NCBI GenBank assembly: GCA_019203745.1
Contig: CP078104.1
Span: forward strand, 1,452,501 to 1,516,500
Reading direction: 5' to 3'
Source of the DNA: Chryseobacterium sp. E1
Lineage (GTDB): Bacteria > Bacteroidota > Bacteroidia > Flavobacteriales > Weeksellaceae
Length of the DNA stretch: 64,000 nucleotides
The notes beneath the pieces are model-generated. The model was given only the letters and a program-made list of their open reading frames with translations, was not told the DNA's origin and did not search any database. The translations under genes and the position numbers were made by a program. Below are positions 10,591 to 20,592 of this stretch, one piece after another. Each line of letters opens with the position of its first letter. Position 1 is the first letter of the stretch.

Positions 10591-12427
10591 TTATATTTTT
10601 ACTCCATAATAATCTTCTAAAAATGTATCAATAATATTTTGATTAGATTCATTTATTAAAAAGTCAATATCATCGTTAGTAAAATCTGGAATACCAAAAT
10701 TTTTAATATATGTTCCGTTTAAAGAATAGTAATCAGAGGAATAAGGTTTGCTCGTTCTTTCTATATAATACCAAAATAAACGAGATTCTAAGATCTTCTT
10801 TACTAATTGCATTTCCTCCTCGGAATGACCTATAATTGCCTGACCATTGTAAAAAAGCAAATTAGCATCATTACTAATCAAATAGCTTGGTATTTTGTCT
10901 GAAAACTTTGGAAAAAACAACTTATTAGTAATCTTTTCTAAAGACTGGGTTCTTCCAAAAGCAAACCATTTTCATATTTACCATTGCCCTTATCTCGTTT
11001 AGCCAACTCTTTTTTTTCTTTTTTAAATATTTATAAGCATAAGGATATTTTTCTTTCAATAGTTCTTCATCCAGGGCTTTCGGCTTAATTTCTTCATCGT
11101 ATGGGAATAGTACTTTTTCTTTTTCTTCATCAAAATTAATATTTCTGCTCAATTTATTTGAGTTTAATATATCCCTACAGATTCCTTTTTCAATAGGATA
11201 TAAACTACCATTTTGAAGATAATAAAATTCGTCATCTTCCATTACAGGCTTAAAAATATAAAGATCATTTCTCAATGTAGCAATACCATGCCTTGTTTTA
11301 TACCTTTCACCAAATGATTTTCCTATTTCTTCAATCTTAGATATTATTTCATTACTATTTAGATTCCAGCCTTTTTTAGCGTCAAGATTATCATAATTGA
11401 TTCTCCTATATTGATTTCCATTAATTGGTAATTCTTTATCAATCGATTTATAGTATTCAATATAATTCTGTTTTACTTTCTCAAGGAAACAAATACACGT
11501 ATAAGTACTTTTTGATTTAAATATCTGATGTGTCCCAAAGTCAATAATTCTTATTGTAGCTTTATTTTCCTCAAAATAACTTCTTAAAGCTCTACCATTT
11601 AAACTTTTGAAAAAAGTATTCATTGTTATAAAACCAAGAATGCCATTTTCTGCAAGATTTTCATAACCAATTTGAAAGAAAGGAATATATAAATCAGGAT
11701 TACCTGATGTGCTAACAACCCAATTCTTAATATTTTCTTTAGTTTCCTCATCTAGATTTCTTGCCGAGACATACGGAGGATTTCCCACAATTATCTCAAA
11801 TCCTTGAAAATTCCGATATATATTATTCCAATCGAAAACTAATGAATCTCCCGTATATATATTAAAATGAAACTCTTCTACATCTTCACCTTCTGACAAT
11901 GCTAATAAACTCAACAGCAATTTACTTCTATTAACAGAATATTCTTGAATATCTAATCCAAATATCTGATTTTGAAAAATATATTGGTAATTATTTTCTG
12001 TCCTTTGTTTTAATTCTTTCGCTGCTGTATACAAAAAACCAGAACAACCACAAGCAATATCTGCTATTTTAGCATTTGCAATTCTATTACCTTCTCTTCT
12101 AAACGATTGATTAATGATATATTCCCTGATTTCAGAAGGAGTATATACCGCCCCGTTTATAACTCTGTCGGAAGGAGAAATAACAAATTCGAATAATTCG
12201 ATTAATTTTTCAATATCAAAAATATTTATTTCTTTAGTAATAATTTCAATGAATTTAGTTAAGCTATCCCATTCTTGTATTTCATTTTCTTGGATATAGT
12301 ATTCCAACAAAAAACGATTCTCTAAGACTGTTAATTGGTTAATTTCTAAAAAAGCAGATACAATAAGTCTATCAACCTCTAAAGGTTGAGTTGAATAGGT
12401 TTTTAAGTATCTGAATATGTTTCTCAT
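10591..12427 (-). CDS. Eco57I-like adenine-specific DNA methyltransferase / type IIG-like restriction-modification protein (frame broken twice)
   Basis: About 610 aa. An N-terminal helical region is followed by an N6-adenine methylase core: YTPSEIREYII, motif I IACGCSGFLYTAA, motif IV IVGNPPYVSA. A C-terminal half with TaqI/Eco57I-type specificity-domain character follows (HGIATLRNDLYIF, later FPKFSDKIPSYLISN, GTYIKNFGIPDF). Breaks near 11014 and 10940 lie in an A/T run and CTTT; repaired text reads KKKKELAKRDKGNGKYENG. No obvious PD-(D/E)XK nuclease is seen, so it may be a methylase only or a IIG enzyme with a divergent nuclease. Its ATG overlaps the upstream stop (ATGA), indicating translational coupling in the five-gene operon. 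Confidence 0.8.
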
Positions 12428-13137
12428 ATTAAATATGGACAATTTAATTTTGGATCCCAAATTCTATTATTCATTGGAGTTAACCAATAGCTTTCTAAAG
12501 AATTAAAATATGGCCTCCATACGCGTACTTGGTATTCCTTTGTTAAATTAATAAACTGTCTGTCCTTTAAAAGTTTTTCATATAATTTTGGTGCAAAATT
12601 AGAAATAATTACACTTACACCTAAAATCAATTCCATGGGTAAATGCATCATTCGAGGAATATCAAGCTGTAAACTTTCTCCATGATCAAAATCATCTTTA
12701 GGCTTTGCTTTACCATTTTGCAAATATTGCATGTGATATAATGGATGAATCTCATTTGTACTTCCTCCATTATGTCTATCTATGTGAAAACTTAAATAAT
12801 GAGTATGACCAGTAAGTTTATTTGTCCCTTTTAATAAAGTTCTAAAATTTAACACATCAAATGGGTCATTTAATTTTTCCCATTCTGCATTTTGAGAAAC
12901 AACATCAATATCAATCAGAACTTCTAAATTTGAAAATCCTTTTGGCCTAATATGTTTAAGCGTAGAATTTTCAACGGGAAATCTTAATTCTTTTATTGAG
13001 TAACCCCACAAATGGTCAGGTAACATTTCTTTGTGATCAATACTCTTATAGCTAATTGAAAGTCGAGAAAGTATATTAAGAAAATCAACAATATCCTTTT
13101 TCATTTTTCCTTTAAATGCTTTATTACTTATAGCCAT
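12424..13137 (-). CDS. hypothetical protein of the methylase/ATPase operon, 237 aa
   Basis: I do not recognise this protein. It is soluble with no membrane segment. Conspicuous polar clusters are GHTHYLSFHIDRHNGG and HPLYHMQYLQNGK, rich in His and Asp/Asn and possibly metal-binding or catalytic. Its stop overlaps the methylase start by four bases, and it begins 57 bases after the receiver gene, so its product almost certainly works with them. The frame is intact. It could be the effector or nuclease missing from the methylase, but that is inference from position only. Confidence 0.55.
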   Translation of the reverse strand: MAISNKAFKGKMKKDIVDFLNILSRLSISYKSIDHKEMLPDHLWGYSIKELRFPVENSTLKHIRPKGFSNLEVLIDIDVVSQNAEWEKLNDPFDVLNFRTLLKGTNKLTGHTHYLSFHIDRHNGGSTNEIHPLYHMQYLQNGKAKPKDDFDHGESLQLDIPRMMHLPMELILGVSVIISNFAPKLYEKLLKDRQFINLTKEYQVRVWRPYFNSLESYWLTPMNNRIWDPKLNCPYLI

Positions 13138-13193
13138 TATATACCTAATAGTTCTTTTGTATATTCTATATTTTCCACTTCACTTGAAAGGTT

Positions 13194-14246
13194 TTAACCC
13201 CTTTCGACTCCCACTCTTTCTAAAATAGCAAGAAGTGATATATACTTATACTCTTCCCACGGTTTGATATCTACAGTAGTAAAAATTCTGAATGCTTCTA
13301 ATGGATCAATTGGTACCTTGTAAGCCTCACAAATTGACCAAAATTCTGTACTGTTACAGAATTTTAAAGGCTGAGCTGCTACTAAGCCTGCTAAACTATA
13401 TTTATTCATTAATATTTCAATACGTTTTTCAGCGTTAATAAAAGCAAGATTTTCACCTGAAATCTCCTCAAACCAAGTGACTAATCCATCTGCCCACCAC
13501 CTTTGCCAACCATCAGAAAAAATGCCTTTATACTTTATATTAGATAGTATCTCATTTTTTAAAATATACCATAACTCTACAGGCGTACGAGTCAAGTCTA
13601 TTCCAAGTCTAGCTGCTAAAATTTTTTCATTAATCAGAGGGTTCGTTTGATGAAAAAAATGTTTCACAACAAAATGGGTATAATCATAAGAAACAGAAAA
13701 ATTATCAATTCTTTCTACAACTCTTTCGTCTAGATTCTTTATATTTATTCCGAAAATGTCTTCTTTTGTCCGTGCTTGAAGCTGCAACCAATTATAGCCT
13801 TTTGCTAATGAATCCAATTTTTGAGACATCTTTTCCCAATCTGGTTTTTCATTAGATTTATTTATCTTATAATCAAATAAGTCATGACTAGTTTTATCGG
13901 TATCGTAAGTTTGTTTAATATTACTTTCCGTAGAGCAAAGTACTATTGGAAATGATAATATTTCCCCTCTCGCAGCTACAGATCTAAGCTCTGAAGTCAA
14001 AGCAGTTGCATTAAACTCTGTTCTATCACTCCCACTTCCATCTAATCTTAAGTCTAATATTAGTCCATCAAAAGAATGCTCTTTGATTCTTCTGATTAAT
14101 TCAATCTTAAGATTACTAAATTCTCTAAAGTCAGATAAAGGGAACCTTTCAACCTCAATTATTTTTAAATCATTAAATCCATTTAAAGTGGAAATTTCGG
14201 GAGTCCCATTCTCATCATCAATATATAAATATTTAACTTTTTCCAT
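13194..14246 (-). CDS. divergent response-regulator receiver protein, 350 aa
   Basis: The N-terminal ~150 residues look like a receiver domain: acidic pocket YLYIDDENG, phosphoacceptor strand GLILDLRLDGSG, the Ser/Thr strand FPIVLCSTES, and a late Lys (DYKINKS). The remaining ~200 residues are helical and unrecognised, with no standard DNA-binding output domain, so this is probably not an ordinary transcription factor. It overlaps the end of the kinase-like ATPase gene by 14 bases, a coupling typical of cognate signalling pairs. It lies in the middle of the methylase operon. Confidence 0.65.
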   Translation of the reverse strand: MEKVKYLYIDDENGTPEISTLNGFNDLKIIEVERFPLSDFREFSNLKIELIRRIKEHSFDGLILDLRLDGSGSDRTEFNATALTSELRSVAARGEILSFPIVLCSTESNIKQTYDTDKTSHDLFDYKINKSNEKPDWEKMSQKLDSLAKGYNWLQLQARTKEDIFGINIKNLDERVVERIDNFSVSYDYTHFVVKHFFHQTNPLINEKILAARLGIDLTRTPVELWYILKNEILSNIKYKGIFSDGWQRWWADGLVTWFEEISGENLAFINAEKRIEILMNKYSLAGLVAAQPLKFCNSTEFWSICEAYKVPIDPLEAFRIFTTVDIKPWEEYKYISLLAILERVGVERG

Positions 14247-16537
14247 TATTAGTTTTTGGTATTTCTATTCTTATTGTTGTATTATAACCATCTGCAGGAG
14301 TTGAAACATATATTTCTCCATTATAGAATTCGATTATATCCTTTACTATTTTTAATCCTAAGCCAGTTCCCGTAAGAGCTACTGCATCATCTGAAGTATG
14401 ATTAGAAACTGTTGATGTCGTATAAAATGCATTGAAAATATTCTCTTCATTTTCTTTTTAATACCATCACCATTATCTGAAAATTCTAAGAAAACGATAT
14501 TCTCATCCTTGCCACATTTTACAAAAATCTTACCGTTAGATTTGGCTCTTTTAATGGCTTTTTTGAATTGGTATATAAATTAAATAATATAGATGCCCAT
14601 TCCGAAGGATGCATTGGAATAGTAAATAAGTCATATCCTTCATATTGCGTTGGTAGCATATCTATTGCTGCTCTTTTTAAATCATTGGAAATAACAACTT
14701 CGAAATTTCTAACTACATCTCTCAATTCTATTGGCTCCAGTTCTCTATGTACATTTCTAGAAATAGTTTTATCAAAATATGATGTGTATGCGCTAAATGA
14801 TTTTACATTCGTTTCTAATAGTTCTACTCTTTCGTAAACATCCTTATAATCTTTGACTGCACTTTTAAGGAAACGAATATCTGCATCAAAGCCCGGTAAG
14901 AATCGCTGAACTTCATGTACAAATTCTCCAATTACTAGACCTAACCCTGCTAATATTCGAAGCATATTAACCTCATCAATTAGTTCTTGATTTTTTGCTT
15001 TTTCTTCTTCTCTCGCTTGTTTTATTTTTTCAAATATGTCCTCTGCTTTTTTCTTTTTTCATCTTGATCTGAATTCTGGCTGCTATTTCCTGTGCTTATA
15101 GAAGGTGTTATCAACTCTTTTATTTCATCAATCGCACTATCAACAATTTCTGAAGGATTTTCTTTTTTGAAGCCTTTTGGGATGCTGTAGCTTTTCTTCC
15201 TCTAAGTTCTGAAACTTTCATAACGGCACTTGTTAATGAGCGATATACAAAACTTACTAATTCATTTAAATATTCATTTTCAATTAGCCCTTCTCTACTT
15301 GATGTTTCTTCAAAATTTCCAGATCTGTCCTCAAGTTCTACAAATCCAAAAAAACTACGATTCATATGTGGACCAAGAACAATACTTCTATTATTTGATT
15401 GATCTAATCCTAACCAATCGTCTCCTTGTTCACCATATGGCAAAACACGGAAACCATTTCTATATAATTTGATCCCCCTTTTCATAACTTAAGTCTCTTA
15501 TAAAAGTAAAATTACCTGGCGAAAATAACGACCCTTCATAAATAAAATAGTAGGCCTTGAAATGCACTCCTCTAATTAGATTAAAAGGAGTAGTTGTGTC
15601 CTCTTTATTTTTTTCATTATTACCTATTAAATATACCTCTTCAGGAAAATTTAATTTGTCACTTTTTAATGCCCAGCATCCTTGACCTTCGTCTAATACA
15701 TAGCCTTCAATTTCCGCTAAAGCATGTTGGAAAATTGCTTTTTCTTCATCAACAATCGCAATTAACCCTCCATTGTCACTTCGGTAATAATTACTCTTAA
15801 ATCCCCATCAACAGAACTTTCTTTTTGTTCCTCTTTCTTTTTGAAAGTGGAAATGGTTGTAATAATTCAGATGTATAACGATATACTCTTTTGATCATAG
15901 CATCAGACCATCCCTCTCTCAATCCTTCAATTATCAATACTGTGCCATTATCTTTAGTTTTTGGAACAAACTCAATTGAATTAGAAACTGTCAATAAATC
16001 TTTATCAGTTTCAAAATCATCCCAATTAACAACCACTTTTAATGCTTCTTGAGACTGTATAGTTTGAGTAATAATTGTTAGTTTATTTCCTAAACGTTGA
16101 GTGGCAAATCTGCCAATTCCCTTTTTCCTGCTTTTTGACGCTTATATTTTTCAGAAACCGGATTGTGAATTTTATCCGAAGAAGACAATCTCATAAAACC
16201 ATTCACTAGCTGTTCTCTGTTCATTCCATGTCCATTATCTTCAATTGTTAAAACCCCTCCCTTATTCCATGCGTTTTCAAAAATTAAATCAACGACTGTT
16301 GCATCTGCATCATAAGCATTTTTATAAGTTCTGAAACTGCTGTCTCTTGTTTAGCTACAAGTTCTTTTCCTAATCTATTAATAATACCTGCATCAACAGA
16401 AAACCTTACAGATGATTCATCTAAACCTGCTATTTCTTTAGATAAAGTAATAATGAGATTATTATCAGAGTTTTCTTTTTAATTTCTTCTGATAATCTGT
16501 TTTTTAATTCTAATAATTTATCTAATTTATTATCCAT
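14233..16537 (-). CDS. large protein with HSP90/MORC-like and histidine-kinase-like GHKL ATPase modules (about ten frame breaks)
   Basis: Reassembled, about 768 aa. The N-terminal GHKL ATPase has an N box ELIKNAYDADAT, G1 box IEDNGHGM and G2 box AGKKGIGRFATQRLG. A middle region (GIKLYRNGFRVLPYGEQGDD, SSREGLIENEYL) matches the second domain of HSP90/MutL-like ATPases. A helical linker leads to a histidine-kinase-like module: H-box-like GEFVHEVQRF, N box SILFNLYTNSKK, G1 FSDNGDGI and G2 GTGLGLKIVKDII. Breaks sit in short homopolymers (for example near 16480, 16340, 16120, 15840, 15165, 14555). It is followed at once by a receiver gene. ATP-driven sensing coupled to phosphotransfer is plausible; its role with the methylase is unknown. 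Confidence 0.65.
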
Positions 16538-16605
16538 GATAATTTGCTGGGTTGTAAAATAGTAATTATTTTTTTAAGAAAAAATGTTCTTAAAATTATA
16601 ATATT

Positions 16606-17237
16606 TTATACGACCTCCACTTTCAACCCTAAATTCAATTTTTTAGAAATCTCTTCCAATTGTGTCCTTTTCTGATTGGTAGCAGAATGAGTTACAATCA
16701 ACCACCCTCCTGATATTTCGTGTTGATTATAAAAATCATCCTTTACTTTTGAAACCAAAGGTAAGCCAACCCACCTCATTTCCAAATTTGCAACTTTCTC
16801 AACACCAGCTTTCTCAATAACCGCTAAAAAAGTTTCGTAGGCATATTTCCTTTCTATTTTTGTTCCATCTGGATATATGACGGAAAGACCTGTTTTCGGG
16901 ATTTAGGAGAGGAGAGAATTTTTCTATCTGTCTTTCTTCCTGAATGTTCCTTTATAGATAAAGGATATTGCTTTGTTTCAACTTCATCTGTGATAACTTT
17001 CTTACGCGTAAGACGCACACTCAAATCTTCATTGGGAATATAATCAACTACTAATACAATAGGACGTTTTATTTTGGTAATTATTGGTTCTATATTATCA
17101 GCTAAACGAGGAATTATCTCATTCTTAATTAAATCTTCTTCTAATGTATTTACAGCTTCTAATGTTTCCTTATTCAATGGTAACCCTAATTCTTTCAAGT
17201 TTTCGATGGAATTATACAGCTTATCTAAGTTTGTCAT
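16606..17237 (-). CDS. hypothetical protein, first gene of the methylase/ATPase operon (frame broken once)
   Basis: About 210 aa, not recognised. The N-terminal half is helical. The C-terminal half after the break at 16893 (four A for five) reads TGLSVIYPDGTKIERKYAYE...FLAVIEKAGVEKV, a compact alpha/beta domain possibly for nucleic-acid or ligand binding, ending VTHSATNQKRTQLEEISKKL. It lies 68 bases before the ATPase gene and just after the operon promoter. The cysteine-free composition and lack of signal suggest a cytosolic protein. Confidence 0.5.
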
Positions 17238-17270
17238 TTAGTCATCATTTTTATTAGTAATTGAATCAAA

Positions 17271-17278
17271 CAAAACTA
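17271..17278 (-). promoter_or_regulatory. candidate -7 box TAGTTTTG of the five-gene operon
   Basis: On the minus strand TAGTTTTG matches TAnnTTTG and lies about 33 bases before the ATG at 17237. All five operon genes follow without a visible internal terminator. A clear -33 TTG is not seen. Confidence 0.4.
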
Positions 17279-17354
17279 CGAATTTTGAGGGACATAATAT
17301 TTGAATATATATGAAAGAATATCATAACATATAATCATTAAAACTCAAATAAAA

Positions 17355-17377
17355 AAGCCCTCTTTAAAAGAAGACTT
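17355..17377 (-). terminator. intrinsic terminator after the lipoprotein pair
   Basis: Minus-strand stem AAGTCTTCTTT / AAAGAGGGCTT with G-T pairs, followed by six T. It separates the lipoprotein genes from the methylase operon, so the latter starts its own transcript. Confidence 0.65.
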
Positions 17378-17441
17378 CCAATACAAAATAAAGTATAATT
17401 TGGACTACTCTAAGTGGTTTTAAAGCTAAATTATTTAGTAA

Positions 17442-18323
17442 TTAAAAAATAAAATAATCATATTCTCCAAAGGTGTTTTCACTTGAAATACCGTCAGAAA
17501 CTTTGCATTTAAAGTAATTATGTGTAGATGAATCAGTTATTAAATCTCCAACAATCTCATTAGTAGAATTTAAATAGAACATATTCTTTAAATACTTACT
17601 TCCAACTGATTTAATCGTTTTTATTTCATTACCATTCGAAGTATTCAATTCTACGATCTGGTTATTACTGGTAGTGTATTTAAATCCATATAACTGTCCG
17701 TTTTTTGAAATAGCTAAATCATCATACCCGTAATAGTTAAAAGATTCCGTATTGCCATTTATACAATTGATTTTGTAAAGGGATTTTGTTGTATTGTTTT
17801 CACAGATAATGGTATTTGTGTTTTGTGAGAAAACAAAGTTCTTAAGATAATTGATTCCAACAGATTTTAAGATAGTGATTTCTGTACCAGTGGTTGGATC
17901 CAATTCTACGATACTGTTATTGTTATTATTGTATTTGAAGGCATATAACTTATTTCCTCCTATAACAAAATCATCATATCCATTGTAGTTATACTTAGAA
18001 ATTGTTCCATCAGAAACTTTTATTCTGTAAAACTTTTTAGTGTTATTTTCGTTCACCTCTCCAAGTATTTCATCCGTATTGCTATAATATTTCGCTATTC
18101 TTAAATACTGATTTCCCAGATTAGCTATTGTTTTGATTTCACTACCATTGTTAGGATTAAGTTGAACAACACTATTTATTCCATTATCTACATATTTAAA
18201 TGCAAATATTTTTTCTGTGATTGGCGTTTGCGATTCATTGATTTCTTCATCAGTAGTTTTTGAACATCCTGTTAAAAGTGTGCATAATCCTAAGATTAAG
18301 AATTTCGTAGTTTTTGTTCTCAT
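17442..18323 (-). CDS. lipoprotein with three internal repeats, propeller-like
   Basis: Type II signal peptide from the start at 18323 (KFLILGLCTLLTGCSK). The mature part has three similar units of about 80 residues, each with a pattern like FKYxxxxxxIVELxxxxGxEIxxxxxxGxxYLKN followed by YNYNGYDDF or YYGYDDL, suggesting an incomplete beta-propeller. Surface lipoprotein of unknown function, probably paired with the upstream lipoprotein whose stop lies 50 bases away. Cargo of the integrated element. The frame is intact. Confidence 0.65.
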   Translation of the reverse strand: MRTKTTKFLILGLCTLLTGCSKTTDEEINESQTPITEKIFAFKYVDNGINSVVQLNPNNGSEIKTIANLGNQYLRIAKYYSNTDEILGEVNENNTKKFYRIKVSDGTISKYNYNGYDDFVIGGNKLYAFKYNNNNNSIVELDPTTGTEITILKSVGINYLKNFVFSQNTNTIICENNTTKSLYKINCINGNTESFNYYGYDDLAISKNGQLYGFKYTTSNNQIVELNTSNGNEIKTIKSVGSKYLKNMFYLNSTNEIVGDLITDSSTHNYFKCKVSDGISSENTFGEYDYFIF

Positions 18324-18372
18324 AATTTTATTTGATTTTAAGTTTATATTTATTGGTTGCGTTTTGATAGCA

Positions 18373-19017
18373 CTATTTAGTTCCAAGATATTTAGAGATG
18401 TTAAATGAGTAATCATTAGAATCAGTGATATTGTTTTTAACTTTTTCCTTTGCTTTTAACCATCGATCTGTTACGTCTCTTTGAGACATCAATATTTTTT
18501 CGGAGGTATTATTAATTTGGTCTTCTGTACTGATATAGTACTGGGTAAATACCTGTTTCACTGGATAGCTGAAATATTCTATAGGAATAGTACACGATTT
18601 CAATTCATCTATTACCCAACTTTCATTCGGTTTCCAGTTGTACTTAGTTTTGGAATTTGCAATAGAACTCAAAACTGGATCAAAAGAATCAGATGTACTT
18701 CTGCAATTAAGTTCATTCCCATTAACAAGAACAAGAATAACTTCTCCTTCAATAGTGGCAGATTTGTAAATATTTTTGGTATTATTTTTTAAAATGCCTT
18801 TGAATGCATAAAGTGTAGATACTGGATTGTTATTTCTTCCTATAGAACTGCTTAATACAATGAAATTACTGAACTTATTTTTTTCGACTAAAAATTTTTC
18901 TGTTCCATCTTCATTAAGATATGAGGTATCTAATTCGTTATTAGTTGATTGTTTATTGCAGTTGAGTACTAATGAAGTAAATAGAATAAGTAGTAGTGTA
19001 GAAAATTTCGTTTTCAT
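18373..19017 (-). CDS. lipoprotein, about 214 aa
   Basis: Type II signal peptide (MKTKFSTLLLILFTSLVLNC; lipobox LVLNC). The mature domain is predicted beta-rich, with TLYAFKGILKNNTKNIYKSA, which recalls FxLYD-like immunoglobulin-fold domains that handle extracytoplasmic ligands; this resemblance is weak. Upstream partner of the repeat lipoprotein, in the same direction. Unknown function; the frame is intact. Confidence 0.6.
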   Translation of the reverse strand: MKTKFSTLLLILFTSLVLNCNKQSTNNELDTSYLNEDGTEKFLVEKNKFSNFIVLSSSIGRNNNPVSTLYAFKGILKNNTKNIYKSATIEGEVILVLVNGNELNCRSTSDSFDPVLSSIANSKTKYNWKPNESWVIDELKSCTIPIEYFSYPVKQVFTQYYISTEDQINNTSEKILMSQRDVTDRWLKAKEKVKNNITDSNDYSFNISKYLGTK

Positions 19018-19123
19018 TTTATTATTTATTAGGTTTTCAATTTTATAGACTTTTATCTGATATTTCTTACTGAAACCCGTAATGATGTATGAAAACAAAA
19101 CAGGCTTGAGACATTGTCTCTAC

Positions 19124-19244
19124 CTGCCTTTGAGGGAGTCGAAGCCCTGTGTAACAAAGTAAAGCAACGCTCAAGCCCTAAGCCTGAGCATTTTGCTAAA
19201 CTTCTTTCTGTTACACTTTTAAATTTTCGACTTTTCAAAGGCAG
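19124..19244. mobile_element. 121-bp palindromic MITE-like element
   Basis: The ends form an imperfect terminal inverted repeat of about 20 bases (CTGCCTTTGAGGGAGTCGAA against TTCGACTTTTCAAAGGCAG). Inside, GTGTAACA pairs with TGTTACAC, and a further arm, AAGCAACGCTCAAG against CTGAGCATTTTGCT, pairs with mismatches, so nearly the whole element can fold as one hairpin. No transposase or conserved ORF. It resembles dispersed non-autonomous repeats; only one copy is present here. Confidence 0.5.
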
Positions 19245-19457
19245 AAATCAGTTTGCGAAATGCAATATGTTTTTATCTAATTTTAAATATTTATATTATA
19301 TATTTTTTTGTTTATTTACTGCTGTAAAGCTATTAATTTTAATAGTCTCAAGCAACATTTTTACTTTTAGACTTAAACATTAACGTAATGTTCTTCATCC
19401 ACAGTAGGATAAAACTTAATTTGAACTGTATTCTCCATTCAAAAATCGTTTATCATT

Positions 19458-20126
19458 TCAATTTGGATATTTGATATCAAAAGTGATTTTAACATTATCT
19501 ACTTCGTTAAAAATTGTGTTATACAAAAATGTCCTCAAAGCACCAGTTTTACATTTTAATTTATTCTTTATCAAAACGACAAGTGATAACCTTTCTTTGG
19601 TGAGTGTGATATCCTGTAACGATTTGATATTTTTAAACAGTCCTTTTTCGTTGAGAGATTTCGTCCAGTTTGAGATACTTTCAACGCTTACACTAAGGCG
19701 GTTCGCTGTATGTTCTCTTTTAGCAAAATATTCTTTTTCTCCTTTACTGATCGAATTATATTCACCCCAAAGGAGTTTTTCTCCTGTTTTCAACCTCTTA
19801 TTCGAATAAACTTCAAAAGGAAGTTTAATATTTCTTCGGTCTTTACTACTTGTATTTTCCTGAATTTCTTCGGATTTTTCAGCAGTTTTATAGTGGTCAG
19901 TGAGGAAATATTTTCGTCCCTCTTTTATTAGATATCCCTTTTCAACAAGGCTTTTTCTGCAATCTCCAATAATATTGGGGTGTAAGTTGAACAATTTTCC
20001 AACATCTTTATTGGTTATCTGGTTAAATCCAAGTTTGCTTTTCAGAGAGAAATCCAGTCCTAACAATAATTTTTCGTTGAGTGATAACTCCGAATTCATT
20101 AGGATTTCAAAAGGAACTCCTATCAT
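19458..20126 (-). CDS. winged-helix protein, candidate replication initiator
   Basis: 222 aa with two similar winged-helix segments: residues about 20-75 (GFNQITNKDVGKLFNLHPN...KGYLIKEGRKYFLT) and about 100-160 (LPFEVYSNKRLKTGEKLLWG...RLSVSVESISNWTKSLNEKGLF). Tandem winged helices next to an iteron array are the arrangement of Rep_3-type plasmid initiators, which bind iterons to open the origin. The protein is shorter than usual for that family, and an in-frame extension without ATG runs to about 20240, so the start is uncertain. A phage-type DNA-binding regulator is the alternative. Confidence 0.5.
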   Translation of the reverse strand: MIGVPFEILMNSELSLNEKLLLGLDFSLKSKLGFNQITNKDVGKLFNLHPNIIGDCRKSLVEKGYLIKEGRKYFLTDHYKTAEKSEEIQENTSSKDRRNIKLPFEVYSNKRLKTGEKLLWGEYNSISKGEKEYFAKREHTANRLSVSVESISNWTKSLNEKGLFKNIKSLQDITLTKERLSLVVLIKNKLKCKTGALRTFLYNTIFNEVDNVKITFDIKYPN

Positions 20127-20294
20127 TAATTTTGCTGGAACTTCTTCTATCGAAGGATCTATTAATTCAATATTATCTTTTTGGTATCTTTTTTCACTGT
20201 ACTGTTTTTTAATTTTTACTACTACTAATTTTTGGACTGATTAACGGTTTTCCTCCTCATGTTTCCTGTCTTTACACCCTACTACGGACTACGG

Positions 20295-20314
20295 AAAAGT
20301 AGTCGACTACTTTT
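20295..20314. promoter_or_regulatory. perfect 20-bp palindrome, candidate operator
   Basis: AAAAGTAGTCGACTACTTTT is a perfect palindrome, flanked by the related words ACTACGGACTACGG and ACGACTACCACGACTAC. It lies between the initiator candidate and the iterons, a usual place for autoregulation by an initiator. No transcript data. Confidence 0.5.
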
Positions 20315-20440
20315 TGTTCTCCATACTTTCGTACCACTCGGTTTCTCTGTTGTATTCAGGTGATATCCTCTACTATTGTTGATAGAACGACTACCACGAC
20401 TACATTTTTAGGGAGTAACAGTACTTTTTATCATCAATCG

Positions 20441-20550
20441 TGCATTTTAAATCACCTAATTTTGCATTTCAATCTAACCATTTTTGCACTTCTATATCAC
20501 CAAATTTGCATTTCAAAATCACCAATCCTGCACTTATATTTAAAGACATA
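20441..20550. repeat. five iterons on an exact 22-bp period, candidate replication origin
   Basis: Units start at 20441, 20463, 20485, 20507 and 20529, each opening TGCA(T/C)TT; most continue with an A-rich stretch and ATCACC. The exact 22-bp spacing puts every copy on the same face of the helix, as in plasmid iteron origins. The fifth copy is degenerate after nine bases. The adjacent winged-helix gene supports an origin. There are no conserved unique spacers, so it is not CRISPR. Confidence 0.65.
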
Positions 20551-20592
20551 ATTAAAGACTTTAATTAAAAACCTTAATGAAAGAGGTAACCA

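Noticed and set aside
19053..19383. ORFs on both strands over the hairpin element
   Set aside because: They are shadows of the palindromic repeat, with no start context or protein-like composition.
20441..20550. Repeats considered as a CRISPR array
   Set aside because: The period is 22 bp with no unique spacers of constant length, the repeats are imperfect and contiguous, and no cas genes are near; iterons fit better.
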